From: Pararge aegeria
Lineage: Eukaryota; Arthropoda; Insecta; Lepidoptera; Nymphalidae
NCBI RefSeq assembly: GCF_905163445.1
Contig: NC_053193.1
Coordinates: forward strand, 5,890,001-5,954,000
Length of the DNA: 64,000 bases
Direction of reading: 5' to 3'
Shown here one piece after another: positions 23,381 to 34,475 of this stretch. The notes beneath the pieces are model-generated. The model had not been told where the DNA came from and searched no databases. It saw nothing but the letters and a program-made list of their open reading frames with translations. Both the position numbers and the translations under genes were made by a program. Every line of letters starts with the position of its first letter. Positions within the stretch are counted from its first letter, which is position 1.

Positions 23381-23544
23381 GCCTTTGACCTTTGTATGCA
23401 CAAGGACCCTTCAGTATTCAAACCTGGCAATTCATCGGCGCCAAGTGATCTGACATTGTGTTTTGAAGTGTGTTTTTCTTTGTAACTATGGCACGGAAAA
23501 TGTACACCTGCGACTTTGTTCATGAGTCTGGTTTGATTAAACAC
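23248..23544 (-). CDS. Unrecognised coding-like fragment
   Basis: A 98-aa open frame with a mixed, protein-like composition, for example VHFPCHSYKEKH at 17-26 and IFEEDFGPEK in the middle. I do not recognise the family. Its 3' part lies in a tandem duplication, and an alternative frame there reads GPTVKSDFVDFEELDQYL, which suggests a frameshift or a short intron. It may be a relic of a gene or transposon. No neighbouring exon was found. Confidence 0.25.
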   Translation of the reverse strand: MFNQTRLMNKVAGVHFPCHSYKEKHTSKHNVRSLGADELPGLNTEGSLCIQRSKAIFEEDFGPEKYKFAYFFSFILPARNWDQLLSRILLILKNWISI

Positions 23545-24539
23545 TTTTGACTAAAATGGTCAACACTAAAAGGATAAAGTTTGAGAAAATAAAAGACTTA
23601 TTGTAAGGAGACATATTAGAAATAGGTTTATCGGTTTAGAAATTCTTAGTTGTATTTTTTCTCCCCCGTGCTTCTGTCATGTCATATTTCTCTCTGTATG
23701 GTCGTTCCTTCATCACTGAAGATCGTAGTCCAGGTGAGATCTCAACTTCGCGTTGGTAAACTGTCTCCATCGACTTCTGTTGGAGGCTATTTTTGAGATT
23801 TGATTAGAAGCAATCTGAATTACATTTTTTCAGCTGGTCTGCCCATTTTGTTGGAGGCCGACCAAGGTCTTTTGCCTTCGGTGTTGCCCGTAACTTCATA
23901 TTTATGTCCCAAAAAATTTGTATGTAAAAAAACCGACTTTACTACGTATAGATATACTTTGTATACGGTTTCCTTTCTATTTGACCCAACAAATAAAGTA
24001 CTTAGCAATTTACTACATTTTACTTGGCACCGACTTAAAAATGCTGTAGAAAATGTTTATTTCTTGCTTCTAAATTTTAAACTTTTGGAGTGGGTTTTTT
24101 TAGTCAACCAATTTTTTTCCTACTTTTTAGTGGGCAGTTTTGCAATAATCTAAGTTATAAAAGCCAAATAATGTCAACTGCTCATAACCCTTTACAAGAT
24201 ATTGCTAAGGCCAGGCGTTAAGGTTAAGGAATTCTTCCGGCACTTTACCATCAGCTTTTTTATTGTGATGAGGATGATGTTTCTGGCTGGCTGTTAAGCA
24301 ATTACAGCCATATACCATAATCGAAGCGCAACCCGTGTAATACTAATTAATAGAGGTCCGGTGGCCATCCATGGTCTTCACCATCAGTTCCACTTGACCT
24401 CATGGTGCTTTACGAAAGAAGATGCGCAAGTTGGTTCCTTTAGAAAATACTCAAATTGCTATAGGCTTGCCTATCATATAAGAATAGTTCCCTCTTCACC
24501 AAATTAAAATGGGTCCACCTCTGAGGTACAAAAAACCAA

Positions 24540-24675
24540 ACAAAAAAATAGTAACTAGGCTTTTTTTACATGGCATGCAAGGAATATCTAACACCTACAA
24601 CACCTGCAACAGTTTGTGCCCATCAAACTGAGGCACGGGGAGGAGGTTAAACCTCATGTACCTAGAACTACAAGA
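24540..24675 (+). repeat. Dispersed LINE-like fragment
   Basis: CATGGCATGCAAGGAATATC and GAGGTTAAACCTCATGTACC recur near 39500-39600 as CACGGCATGCAAGGAACACG and GGAGGTTAAGCCTCATGT. Confidence 0.5.
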
Positions 24676-25139
24676 AGATATTTGACATAGACAAGACTCA
24701 TTATTGTTTCCCAAAATCTAAAACTTCGAACTTAAGAAACATATAAAAAATTGCATAAAGTTACAAGGTAGAGTAAAGAAACTTTCAACAAAGTTGAACG
24801 TAAATGTTTACACCAAATAAGCTACTTTTACATTCATAGAGAGTTTGTCACGTTTGCCGCAAACAATACCCGTATTTAACTTTCAGGTTTGCTTTACTTT
24901 GGATGGCTTATAATATTTTGTTACACTTGCAGAGTCACCTTGGTACGCAATTCTAACGTATCTAAGTTATTAATTATATCAATAAAACCTTAATTATGAG
25001 TTATGATCAAAATAAATAAAATAAATCTTGTCTTGCCTGCAATAATGTCCGCGTTTATCACGATTCTTTTAAAAATTAAAGGGCTTCATTTGTTTCAGTC
25101 ATTAACTCGGCTTAGTCAATCAATCAATTATTATTCCCC

Positions 25140-25295
25140 ACAAGAACAAAACGGAAATAAATAAAAAAAGACACAGGTACAAGTAGTTATAATTGTGTCA
25201 CATAGGGGGCCTTATCGCTTATAGTGATCTCTTCCAGGCAATCATCATAAGGGATTGACTTACATATGAATCTTTATAGCGATGCGCAAAGTTAA
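25140..25295 (-). repeat. LINE 3' end fragment (family of 32337 and 39100)
   Basis: GGGGGCCTTATCGCTTATAG then ATCTCTTCCAGGCAA match the GGCCTTATTGCTGC...ATCTCTTACAGGCAA block of those copies. More diverged and without the TTC tail. Confidence 0.5.
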
Positions 25296-25544
25296 AAAAA
25301 TATACATATGTATCTATTAATAATAACAAAAAAGTGTATACATAAAATAAAAAAATCAACTAATACATACGGCTTCATGACTGACACAAATGACGCCTAG
25401 TTAGTGTAGTAACAAATATACAAATAAACGGAATTTACAGAGAATTCTGATCAAATCAGAAAAGGTGGTGATCCATAGAGGAACTAGAGTTACCGACATA
25501 GCTTAACGAGTCGTGACTCGTGAAGCTGAAGTAATGTAGTAATG

Positions 25545-25672
25545 TACATAGCTTGGAGAACCGACGGAAGTTGGTGTCGCAAGGTGCTAAAATGGCAACC
25601 TCGGTATACGCAACGTTGGTTAGCCCCAAACTGTGTAGACCGACGAAATAATTGCAGGATCGTCGATTTTGG
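25545..25672 (+). mobile_element. RTE-type LINE ORF C-terminal fragment
   Basis: Reads IAWRTDGSWCRKVLKWQPR in one frame, matching IARRTDGRWGLKVLEWRPR in the copy at 42520-42819. Frame later disrupted. Confidence 0.7.
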
Positions 25673-25938
25673 AAAGCAATACAAAATACATGGAAAAAGG
25701 AATTTTTATATGCATTTTAAATTTATAAAATTGATAATTCCTCCAAGTTTAGGTAAAAACACTTATAAAAAAAAATATATCGCACTGTATTTTAATTTAC
25801 TTGTGATTAACTAACCGATATTATGAAAATTAAGCTTATTTTGCTATACTCCGCGAACAGCAGGAGAATCTGTACGGTGTATTTTATAATTTCTTTAATC
25901 CTTATACTCCACACAAAATAGATCTTCGGCAATGTACC

Positions 25939-25980
25939 CTCTACGCACGTTTCGCTCCGAAACCGCAGCATCCTCAGGAG
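25939..25980 (-). ncRNA. Hammerhead-ribozyme-like motif, core intact
   Basis: On the minus strand: CTCCTGAGGA gives stem I plus core CTGANGA; then T, stem II GCTGCG/CGGAGC (one mismatch) with loop GTTT, then GAAAC, a short stem III AC/GT around GTGC, cleavage-site A, and GAGGGT pairing with CTC of stem I. This layout with a tiny stem III matches hammerheads known from Penelope-like elements. Confidence 0.5.
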
Positions 25981-25993
25981 ATGTTGACTTTAC

Positions 25994-26253
25994 AATGAAT
26001 AAATAAATAAATATACACACACCGCCATCTAGCCCCAAAGTAAGCGTAGCTTGTGTTATGGGTACTAAGACGACTGATGAATATTTTTATGAATAATATA
26101 CATAAATACTTAGAATAAACATAAAACACCCAGGCACTGACAAACATTCATGCTCATCACACAAACATTTTCCAGTTGTGGGAATCGAACCCACGGCCCT
26201 GGGCTCAGAAAGCAGGGTTGCTGCAAACTGCGCCAATCGGCCGTCAACGAATA
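25994..26253 (-). mobile_element. SINE family B, minus orientation, with target duplication
   Basis: The reverse-complemented tRNA head (GGGAATCGAACCC, CGCCAATCGGCC) is at 26170-26245 and the ATAAATAAATA tail is at the left. Flanks AATGAATA (25994-26001) and AACGAATA (26246-26253) look like an 8-bp target duplication with one change. Confidence 0.8.
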
Positions 26254-26293
26254 ATTGTATGATTGCCTGCTTCTATCCAATATTTAATTATCC

Positions 26294-26565
26294 GATAGCA
26301 ATAGGTATGTATCATCATCATCGTCAACCCTTTACCGGCCCACCACAGGGCACGGGTCTCCTATAAGAATGAGAAAGGTTAAGGCCGTAGTCTACCTCGC
26401 TGGCCCAGTGCGGATTGGTTAGCTTCACACGCCGTTACAATCATTATGGAAAACTCTCATGCAGGTTTCCTCACGATGTTTTCCTTCACCGTTTATAGCA
26501 GGTATTTCAATCGCTTGAATTGAAAACGTACATAGAATATATTGTGATACTAGGTTAAAAAATTA
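26294..26565 (-). mobile_element. SINE family C
   Basis: The reverse complement of the family C body: CAACCCTTTACCGGCCCACC, GCTGGCCCAGTGCGGATTGG, CCTCACGATGTTTTCCTTCA. The tail side carries CATCATCATCG. Confidence 0.75.
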
Positions 26566-26764
26566 TTCATTAATTCAAAGTCACTAAATTGTATTGCAAG
26601 GAGCGTAAAATCAGAGTTGCGGGTAACAAAAAGACACACACACTCTGAAAATTTAGTCGTTCGTGCCGCTCGAACTCCTTTCTCCACGAAAGGATAGCCG
26701 AAGCCTTACACACTATACTATCACCGCTTATAGGTAGGTATATGACTATTAACCACAGGTATTG

Positions 26765-27200
26765 TTCTAAGAGACCCGACTTGCACGACGACTTGCAGTT
26801 TGGAGTCCCTGGGGCACCGAAGAGATGTTAGCTCCCTTTGTGTGTTCTATCGACTCTATAATGGAGTTGTTTTCATTGATACCTCCTTCCCTGTTCTCTG
26901 ACCGCACCTCAAGCCGTAGAAATAAATTCCACCCTCATCATCTGGATGCCTGGTATTCTTCTACTATTCGAAATACCAGATCATTTCTACCGCGCACTTG
27001 CAAATTATGGAACAATCTCCTATCTGATGTGTTTCCTCAAAAATACAATCCAGGGTTATTCAAGGGGCGGATAAACAAATTCCTTAAAAGCCGGCAACGC
27101 ATCGGTGACTCCTCTGGTGCTGCAGATGCGGGCGGCGTTGATCACTTAACATCAGGTGACCCACTTGCTCGTTTGCCCGCTATTAATATATAAAAAAAAA
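26765..27200 (+). pseudogene. Jockey/CR1-like LINE reverse transcriptase C-terminus, frameshifted
   Basis: One frame reads LESLGHRRDVSSLCVFYRLY (26798-26857 region). A second frame takes over with ELFSLIPPSLFSDRT and runs to LARLPAINI and a stop at 27193. HPHHLDAWYSSTIRNTRSFL and LPRTCKLWNNL are typical of the C-terminal end of lepidopteran non-LTR polymerases. The switch sits where family members usually have a few extra residues, so a small deletion is likely. Catalytic motifs are absent because the copy is 5'-truncated. It ends in A9. Confidence 0.8.
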
Positions 27201-27647
27201 GACCCGAAACGACTTCTAGAATATTTTATTTCAAATAATACATTTTCGGGCTTACAATTTATTTTATTCGCACGACTGTATCCATTCGAGATAGATCATA
27301 CCCTCATCACCGTGGCTTCCCGGCAATACAATAAAATATTTCTGTGAGTATAATTTTAATATATTTCGATTTCGTGAACCACGAATAAGATATGAATGGT
27401 TTGAATAATTTGAATAAGCCATAATTATAATTTTCAGGGTCTTTTAATCCATTAGAACGAGTTCGTATGAATAGGCTGTATGAATTGCTTATTGAGTCGA
27501 TGTCGAGTTCATAACGTAATAATCTGTTTATGGGTGGGTGATTAGAGTTTCTATGGAATTTTATTATTATTACCCATTTGATGCTGGGTTGATAAATAGT
27601 CGATAAATTGAAACGCTTAAGGGAACACTAATATGCTGCAGACTTTT
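27201..27647. other. Spacer, nothing recognised
   Basis: AT-rich, without a supported ORF or a shared repeat block. Confidence 0.35.
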
Positions 27648-27905
27648 TGAGGTCAAGTGGCGCTGTGGTTACATAACTTGTCAAGTTCTGGGTGCAGGGG
27701 CAATTTGGAATTTATGACATATGAATTTCTCTGCTTTGGTCTGGTCCGGCATCCGATGGCAAACGATTACGATACGATTAAGCGTTCCGGTACGATATCG
27801 CGTAGGAACCGATAAGGGCTTAATATGCCTGCCATATAAATTGCTAGTCGTTACTCCTTGAAACTTAACACCAGGTAACATTGCAGTCAAGACTGACCTG
27901 ATAGG
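27648..27905 (+). mobile_element. SINE family A
   Basis: GGCGCTGTGGTTACATAAC, GGGGCAATTTGGAATTTATG, CGTTCCGGTACGATATCGCG and ACACCAGGTAACATTGCAGT are family A blocks. The head is partly eroded. Confidence 0.75.
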
Positions 27906-28135
27906 GGCAGTTAATTAAACCCCTTATCGGTTTCTAAGCGACATCGTACCGGAACGCTGGATCGCTTGGCGCCACGTCTTCAACGGTAGTAGGCTAACCA
28001 GCCACAGCCTCCCACTGGACCAGACAAAATAAAGTTTAAATTATAAATGCCTTAGTTGCCCTGCCGGGATCGAACCCAGAACCTCCCACATAAAGCTACT
28101 GCGCTCACCACTGACCCTAGGAGGTCATCAACACC
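27906..28135 (-). mobile_element. SINE family A, inverted neighbour
   Basis: The reverse complement of the family A body: CCTTATCGGTTTCTAAGCGA, GGGATCGAACCCAGAACCTC (B box), GCGCTCACCACTGACCC (A box). It abuts the previous copy tail to tail. Confidence 0.8.
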
Positions 28136-28694
28136 GTGATATTTCCGCGTTATTACCGTGACTTTCTTTTCGCATCTACGCATAATGGCTTTATTATATA
28201 ATGCTATAAAGTAAAAACGTATAAGCTTATAAAAAAAATAAACTCTACGCTTGAACTCTATTCTATAGAAACTGTGCATTTTTTTGGACAGAAAAGTAAC
28301 ACATGTCATATAAATATTTACGCCATTTGATTAACTTTGTTGCTGCAACATTGTCGGGCAAACCAACAAACTACCTTTCCATTTATATTGTCACTGATTT
28401 GCTACAATCTGCAAGCAATACCTACTTGTTAAAGTTCTTTCGAGGTAAAACTTTAAGTTGAATATTTGAAGAACTTTTACATTTTAAATCTTCCGTGCTT
28501 TATCCTAAGCGACCTTCCAGTTTTAAGTTGCTATAGAAGTGTCGTACGTAGGCTAGGTTTTAAGAACCTTTGCGGTTCCAGTTTCCACCTAGCCTAGAAG
28601 TTTAGCCCTTGAAAGCAATTAATAGATTAAATTCGATTTAAGAGAGTTTAACGAACACATCGTTTAATAAATTGTATTGGCAGTACAATTGTTT

Positions 28695-28930
28695 GTACAG
28701 TCTTAACATGTGCCCTCAAAAACGCATGGTCTTCTCCCACAATGAGAAGGGTTTAGGCCTTAGTCCACCATGCTGGCCCAGTGCGGATTAGTGGGCTTCA
28801 GCGTCACAGGCCGTTGAGAACATGATAAGGGAACTCTCAGGCATGATGATTTCTTCACGATATTTTCCTTCACCGTTAAAGCTAGTGATATTTAAATTGC
28901 CTAAAACTCATATAAGTTTGAAAAAGTAAA
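28695..28930 (-). mobile_element. SINE family C
   Basis: GCTGGCCCAGTGCGGATTAG, GGGAACTCTCAGGCATGATG and CACGATATTTTCCTTCACCG are the reverse complement of family C. Confidence 0.75.
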
Positions 28931-30470
28931 TGTGTGGAAGTCAGTCGTGGGAAACTATATTGCGATGATAGTCAACGCGTCATTTAGTCTATAATCCTGT
29001 TATAGGTTACAACACACGAAATGATAGTAGATAGAACTAGGTAACTTGTTTTGGAAACCAAACAATAGTTCAAACAATTCACAAAATTTCCCTCGCGACC
29101 CATTCGCCTCCATAGTGATTTACTCGTTTCACCTCACCATCTGCACTTTTAGTACGAACTTTGCTTTCGACAACGTTTATAGTTTTTGTGAGATTCGACA
29201 CTTCAACTTGCGTCTGTTAAGTCTTCATACGTTTATCAGTTATTTTATGGTAGTAGTAAAACTTAATGTGCTTGTCCTGAGAAGTACCACCAAGCTTGTT
29301 TCTGCGGCAAAGCAGCATTGTTGCAAATGCTGTGTTCATGACGTCATCAGGATGAAACGCAACCACAAAACTATGTACACCGTTTCAAACACTTTAATTC
29401 AGCGCTTACAATTGTGAAGCACTATATGAAATGAATATTATTAAGAATTCTATCAAATCATAGCAGCGGGCACGCATTACGGGGACATTAACTTAACTTC
29501 ACTATTTTAATTTTATAAATTAACACCAAACTCGCAATGATCGTGACTCGTGAATAAAAAAACAATATTGTCAGTGACATTATACTCAAGATGTCGTCTC
29601 ATTTCCGCTCGAGGCCTACCTGCAACTCTGTTTGGACGCTCTTGGTAATACAATTATTATTGAATAATTTTTAAACCTAATGAATATAATGTAATTGTTG
29701 AAATCAAATTAAAATAAGATTTAACAAAGGGTTTTAGTCAACAACCGATATCTCACGTAAATCAATCTTTAATCAACTCTGTTCCGACTACTTCATCCGA
29801 CCTCGACATTTTTTTTACCAGTTTACCACAAGTTACCAGTTTAACCATTAACGTTGTCGAATTCGGAAACTCGTCATAAGGTGAGTGATCATGTAGTTCT
29901 CTCACGCCTTCAATGGAAGTTAAACCATTTTGATTTATTGAAAGGACTCCAACAAATTATATGGCAAACCAGGCAACTTTGCTGCTTTTGTTTAACACGT
30001 GTTTGAGGTGCTCAAATGCTTGCTATTTAATGCCTATCGCGCACTAGTTGATAGCGTAAAAAGTTTCTCTTTTGTCGGCTGTCCCATAGCAAAACAAGTT
30101 TTTTAATAAAGGATTTTTTGTAGGTACGTAATATTAAGCTCCAAAAGCGACCGCCTGCATGCCGACGTATGATGCACATTTCATAAGTTGACTTTGCAAC
30201 AGCCTTCAAAAAGGAAAAACGTATCAAAGCCTCGTCAGCAGTTATCGAGGCCGGTTTCGGTCGTCAACCAATTAAATAGCGCCGAACAATTTTTAAACAC
30301 CGATAACCGCATGCAGCTTTTATGTCACTTTTCCAGTTGGTGATATAAACCTAAAAATAGCTTCTACCAGCTTTGCCCCGCGGTTTAATCAACGTAAAAT
30401 ATGAATAGGAGTTTGATGTGAAAAGAGTAATTTTTTTCTATAAGCCCACGCTTGCAATTTCACCTGGTAG
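28931..30470. other. Low-repeat stretch, no gene supported
   Basis: The longest open frame (29046-29417, 123 aa) is rich in F, S, H and C, has no recognisable motif and reads like noncoding AT-rich DNA. Splice-like signals were not convincing. Confidence 0.35.
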
Positions 30471-30474
30471 GTAA

Positions 30475-30640
30475 TAATGCAGTCTAAGATGGTAACGGGC
30501 TAACCTGTAAGGGGGCTGTTTTATAAAACCCATAAACCTCGGTTTTCTACTCATAGTTCGTTCTGGAACGCTAATTCGCTTAGCGGCACGATTTAGCCGG
30601 CCGAAACCTCCGTCCAGACAAATATAGCATTATATTTTTT
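30475..30640 (-). mobile_element. SINE family A fragment
   Basis: GCAGTCTAAGATGGTAACGG, CTAACCTGTAAGGGGGC and GTTCTGGAACGCTAATTCGC match the family A 3' half in reverse. Confidence 0.7.
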
Positions 30641-30741
30641 TCATTCAGAGAAAATGCCTGACACACACCACTATATTTGGGAAAATGGAGTGGTAATGTG
30701 GAGCTGGCACCCAATGAAATCTCTGACCCTCTGTATTAACT

Positions 30742-30955
30742 TACTAGCGGTTCCCGCGCTTTTAGGCCGCATTTATCACGTTCTTTTACAAATCCCGCGG
30801 GAACCGTTTCTTTCAATGGGATAAAAATAGCGTATTTAACCTTTCACCTACCTCTATGCCAAAAATCAAGTCTATTGGTTGCTTAGTTAAGCCGTGAAAG
30901 CAAGAAAAAAACAAACAAATAAACACTTTTGAATTTATTATATAAGAATGGATAA
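30742..30955 (-). mobile_element. Helitron-like element
   Basis: ACTAGCGGTTCCCGCGC at the left is the reversed GCTAGT terminus. CAAATCCCGCGGGAACCG and TTTATTATATAAGAATGG mark the body and far end. Confidence 0.65.
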
Positions 30956-31735
30956 ATTTTAAGTTGGAACAGTTATGTTGTATTTTGACTGATAGAGAAA
31001 ACTTTAACTGAAAGAACCTCTTTCAGTTATTGTGTGTCGAAATTTTGTTCTTCTTGGTCTTGTTCTTGGTCTGTTCTTTCAGTCATTAAATCTCAAAAAT
31101 AACTGCAAAATTATTTCGACATTGTGCCAAGATTTTTTTAAAAGCCCAGTTTGAGTGCGTGTTTGTTCGGTAGACATATGAAAGATAGTTGCTAGTAGTA
31201 TATATACTTTATAACCTAAAACTGCAAAATTCCTTTCAAATTTTATCATTGAATCAATGAACATAATATACATTCAGTAAGTTGGTGTTCGCCTCGCTTC
31301 TGAACAGGGTCTGGGGGAGCATAAACAGCCGATACAACAGACCGTAAACACATTTTGTTATTAGGTAGTTCCAGAGATTACTCCGTCAAACATACAAATG
31401 ATACATTTAGCTATTATATACAATTTTGAAAAAACATTTTTATAATACTTACTTTTATACCCATATCCAGTTTAATAAGCAATATTAACTTATACGAAAA
31501 TGACATTTATATTTTAGAAAGTAATTTTCTACTCAAACCTCGACAGAGCTTCTCGACGGTTCAGTTTCAATTAAAACTTTTAATGATTTATATTCCGACT
31601 GTACGTTTCATATTTCCCTAAATAAATACCCGTATTACGAATGATACGGTGTATTTTATTTGGCAATTATTATTGTGTTAATGTTTTTGATTATACTTAA
31701 AAGTATTTCGTAAGTATACGGTTTTTATCCATGCA

Positions 31736-31850
31736 TATATTAATATTATAAATCCGAATGTTTGCATGTTTATTACTTGATACCTTTTTTTGGGGCAAAC
31801 ACTCTTTCACCGATACTAATGAAATTTACTGAGAACTGCAAAAATGTCTC
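31736..31850 (+). repeat. Helitron-like 5' fragment
   Basis: TATTAATATTATAAATCCGA is the usual start; the body decays quickly. Confidence 0.4.
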
Positions 31851-32089
31851 CGCAAGTATTAAAGAAATCACACCTATCGTCACCTATGCGCTGCAGCCTA
31901 AATATTATTTCTATTATTATTGGGTATTTGTGAAATTTCACGAAAAACTGTTTACGCGGATTTTTAAAATAAACTTCAGAACCTTAACTTTGTCACAGGC
32001 ACCTGCCTGAGGGTATTGCAGTTGTAACGCTGAATTACTATACTAAAGTGAATCCGGCAGGTTGATTACGTATCTCACAACGGGCTTGC

Positions 32090-32183
32090 GACAGGTGTAA
32101 ATCTCGCAATCGTTGCAGTCTAACGTCACTTTTGCATTACATAGTGACGTTTGACAGCAGAGATTACACGTTTTACATCTGTC
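32090..32183. repeat. Imperfect inverted repeat, 94 bp
   Basis: The left half starts GACAGGTGTAAATCTCG and the right half ends TTTTACATCTGTC; AACGTCAC faces GTGACGTT at the centre. Arms match at roughly 70% over 40 bp. A decayed small hairpin element is likely. Confidence 0.55.
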
Positions 32184-32251
32184 GTGATTTTTTTTTTATG
32201 TCTGGACTGTAGACTAGCACCTTAACCGAATTAGCTGGAAAAAATAAGAAG

Positions 32252-32770
32252 TGGTGATAGCCCAGTGGGTAGGACTTCGACGTAACTTTCGGGAGGCCGT
32301 GTTCGAATCCCATCACGCACCTCTAACTTTTAAGTTAGAAGAAACACTTTATTGCACGTATAACATACGGGAAAAGAAACAGTAAAGAGTATACAGTAAA
32401 CAATGTAGACATACAAAGGCGGCCTTATTGCTGCGAGCAATCTCTTACAGGCAACCTTTGTAGACAGGACTTACAGCAAGATAACGGAATAGTGCCAAGA
32501 GTATGTGTTAGCAATTAAAATATCGCTTGCTTCAACGGTTAAGGAAAACATCGTGAGGAAACCGGCATGCCTGAGAGTTCTCCATAATGTACTCAAAGGT
32601 GTGTGGAGTCATATAGGCACCAATTCGCACTGGCTCAGAGTGGTGTGTTGGACTACGGTCTTCGTTCTCATTGTAGGTACCCGTGCCACTATAGGGGGCC
32701 GACAATGCGTTAGCTTCAGACAAAGTACACAGTCTCAGCTCTGTGAACGCGTGACTTCGTAAGATATTTT
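32252..32770 (+). mobile_element. SINE family C split by a LINE tail
   Basis: The head GTGATAGCCCAGTGGGTAGG (A box) and GTGTTCGAATCCC (B box) is complete. The body resumes at 32501 with TTAGCAATTAAAATATCGC and AACATCGTGAGGAAACC. The end carries GTGAACGCGTGACTTCGTAA, also at 45990-46020. Confidence 0.85.
32337..32500 (-). mobile_element. LINE 3' end nested in SINE C
   Basis: On the minus strand it ends GTGCAATAAAGTGTTTCTTC. GGCGGCCTTATTGCTGCGAG and ATCTCTTACAGGCAACCTTT match 39100-39268 closely. No ORF; only the 3' UTR was inserted. Confidence 0.75.
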
Positions 32771-32916
32771 GTTTTGATATGAGGATGATTACTTAACCCA
32801 GCGTTGGACTTCAACTACACTGATGTAAATATCGGACAATCGAAAGACATTTGTACTGTATGGACCCCGTAGGATAAGCGTAGAGTTGGTAGAACCCTAC
32901 TAGTTAAACATCCCTC

Positions 32917-33353
32917 ATATTATAAATGTCAATGTAAGTTTGTTTGTTACGTTTTCACGCAAAAACTACTTAACCGATCCTCATGAAACTTTGTACACAT
33001 ATTCTTGGAAGTGTTATAAGTAATATAGGATTTTTATCCCGACATTAAGCTCGGTTCCTTTGGGAGAGAGGATGAAAGTGTTTGACGATTTTACACCATA
33101 ACTCCGACAAATTATAAACGATTTAAATTATTATTTTTGTACTGTAGAGGTTATATGATGTGTTTAATTTTTCCTAAACTTTGTGTGATCTGAATGTGGT
33201 TGGAGATAGAGGACAGAACTCCTCAGCGGACAGCAGAAAACCACTCATTTAAGGCTGAGCGATACTTAAATTTTTTTAGAACTCCAACTAAATTGAACGC
33301 CACATAAAAAAACAAAATCAAACGCAGACGAAGTCGCGGGCAATAGCTAGTAC
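32917..33353 (+). mobile_element. Helitron-like (Lep1-type) element, full ends
   Basis: Starts TCATATTATAAATGTCAATG and ends GACGAAGTCGCGGGCAATAG followed by CTAGT. The 5' 190 bp is close to the copy at 16142. About 437 bp, no ORF. Confidence 0.75.
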
Positions 33354-33389
33354 AATATAAAGAGAGTCGCAGGGGCCTTATGCTAAGTT

Positions 33390-33568
33390 TTTTGTGAGCT
33401 TCTTTTTAGACCAGCACGCGTTTTAAACCCTGGTAGCTAATGTAGTTATCGCCATCACTACTCACACTCTACATACTTACTTTATGTAGTGGACGAATTA
33501 AAAGTGCCATCTATGTGCCTTTCTGAATAGAGAAATAGATTTGACTTTGACTTTGACTTTGACTTATG
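33390..33568 (+). mobile_element. LINE 3' end with GACTTT tail
   Basis: CTTCTTTTTAGACCAGCACG, AAAAGTGCCATCTATGTGCC, then four tandem TTTGAC-type units ending at TTATGAG. Confidence 0.75.
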
Positions 33569-34445
33569 AGAACTATGTCCAGCAAGGTCACATTTGGACT
33601 ATTCGACCAGATCCTTTAAAAAAACAGTAAAATTGATTCAGTTTCATTAAATTACCTCGTAACAAATAGATTACCAATTAATTAATTTGCTTACCCGCTC
33701 TGAGAGCGAGCAAATAATGGCCAGTAGGTAAAATATCAGATTTATATTCGCTTAATTAAAACATGCACGAATAATTTGTATCCATTTCCATTTGCTGGAA
33801 AGAATTTTCATTAATTCCTTTCAGATTTTAACGAAGTAAAAAAATTATAGAACAACAATATAAATAGTTCTGTTTACTTCTAATAAATTTAAACTTAAAG
33901 ATTACCTACTCATTAATTTCATTTAAATTTAGGCATTAGGTATAATTCTTTTGTAGCTCAACTGATAGTGTTGAAGCAGTGTTTGTATTTGCATTTTGCA
34001 GTAAGCTAGAAATGGGTTTTGGACCCATTTCTAACATACTGCGATACTTGTTCTCTCCATGTATTTTTGATGTAGGTAAATATGGGTTTTAGGAGGTAGG
34101 AGTTAGTTGTCCTTCTTTCTTTTATGACCTTTTAATCCACCCAGGGTTGTAGAACCTACCTACCTACACATACGTCATAAACAAAGGTCGCCCACGCATT
34201 CAATACCCGCTATAAACGGCCATTAAAGCAAAGACGGATTAGACCAACAAAGCGATGGGCGACAGTTGCAGCGGATTTGTGAAACAGCTGCAAGACCACT
34301 TCCCATACATTCTCGTTGACATAAACCATTGCTTCGGATTTATGCAATCTCACCAATTACTTACATCTGTTACCCTGATCGTTCCATTGGTATAACTTTT
34401 CAAGTTAGCAAACGTCACGTGGGCTTTAGCGTGATTTCTTATTTT

Positions 34446-34475
34446 GACGTTAGTGCATCCATAAGCACTAACGTC
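34446..34475. repeat. Perfect 11-bp stem hairpin
   Basis: GACGTTAGTGC and GCACTAACGTC flank an 8-nt loop. Function unknown. Confidence 0.6.

Larger units (their letters stand above)
25817..26284 (-). mobile_element. Hammerhead-bearing element, split by a SINE
   Basis: The left part 25817-25999 runs from GATATTATGAAAATTAAGC to the motif at 25939-25980. The right part 26246-26284 ends GCCTGCTTCTATCCAATATT, the inverted counterpart of the AATATTGGATAGAAGCAGGC terminus seen at 48664. The element therefore appears to have inverted ends. SINE family B (26002-26245) interrupts it. Confidence 0.75.

Noticed and set aside
26178..26366. Frame beginning MGIEPTALGSESRVAANCANRPS
   Set aside because: This is the translated tRNA-like head of a SINE in reverse, a frequent false gene in insect annotation.
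29046..29417. 123-aa plus-strand frame
   Set aside because: No motif, low-complexity composition and no splice context.
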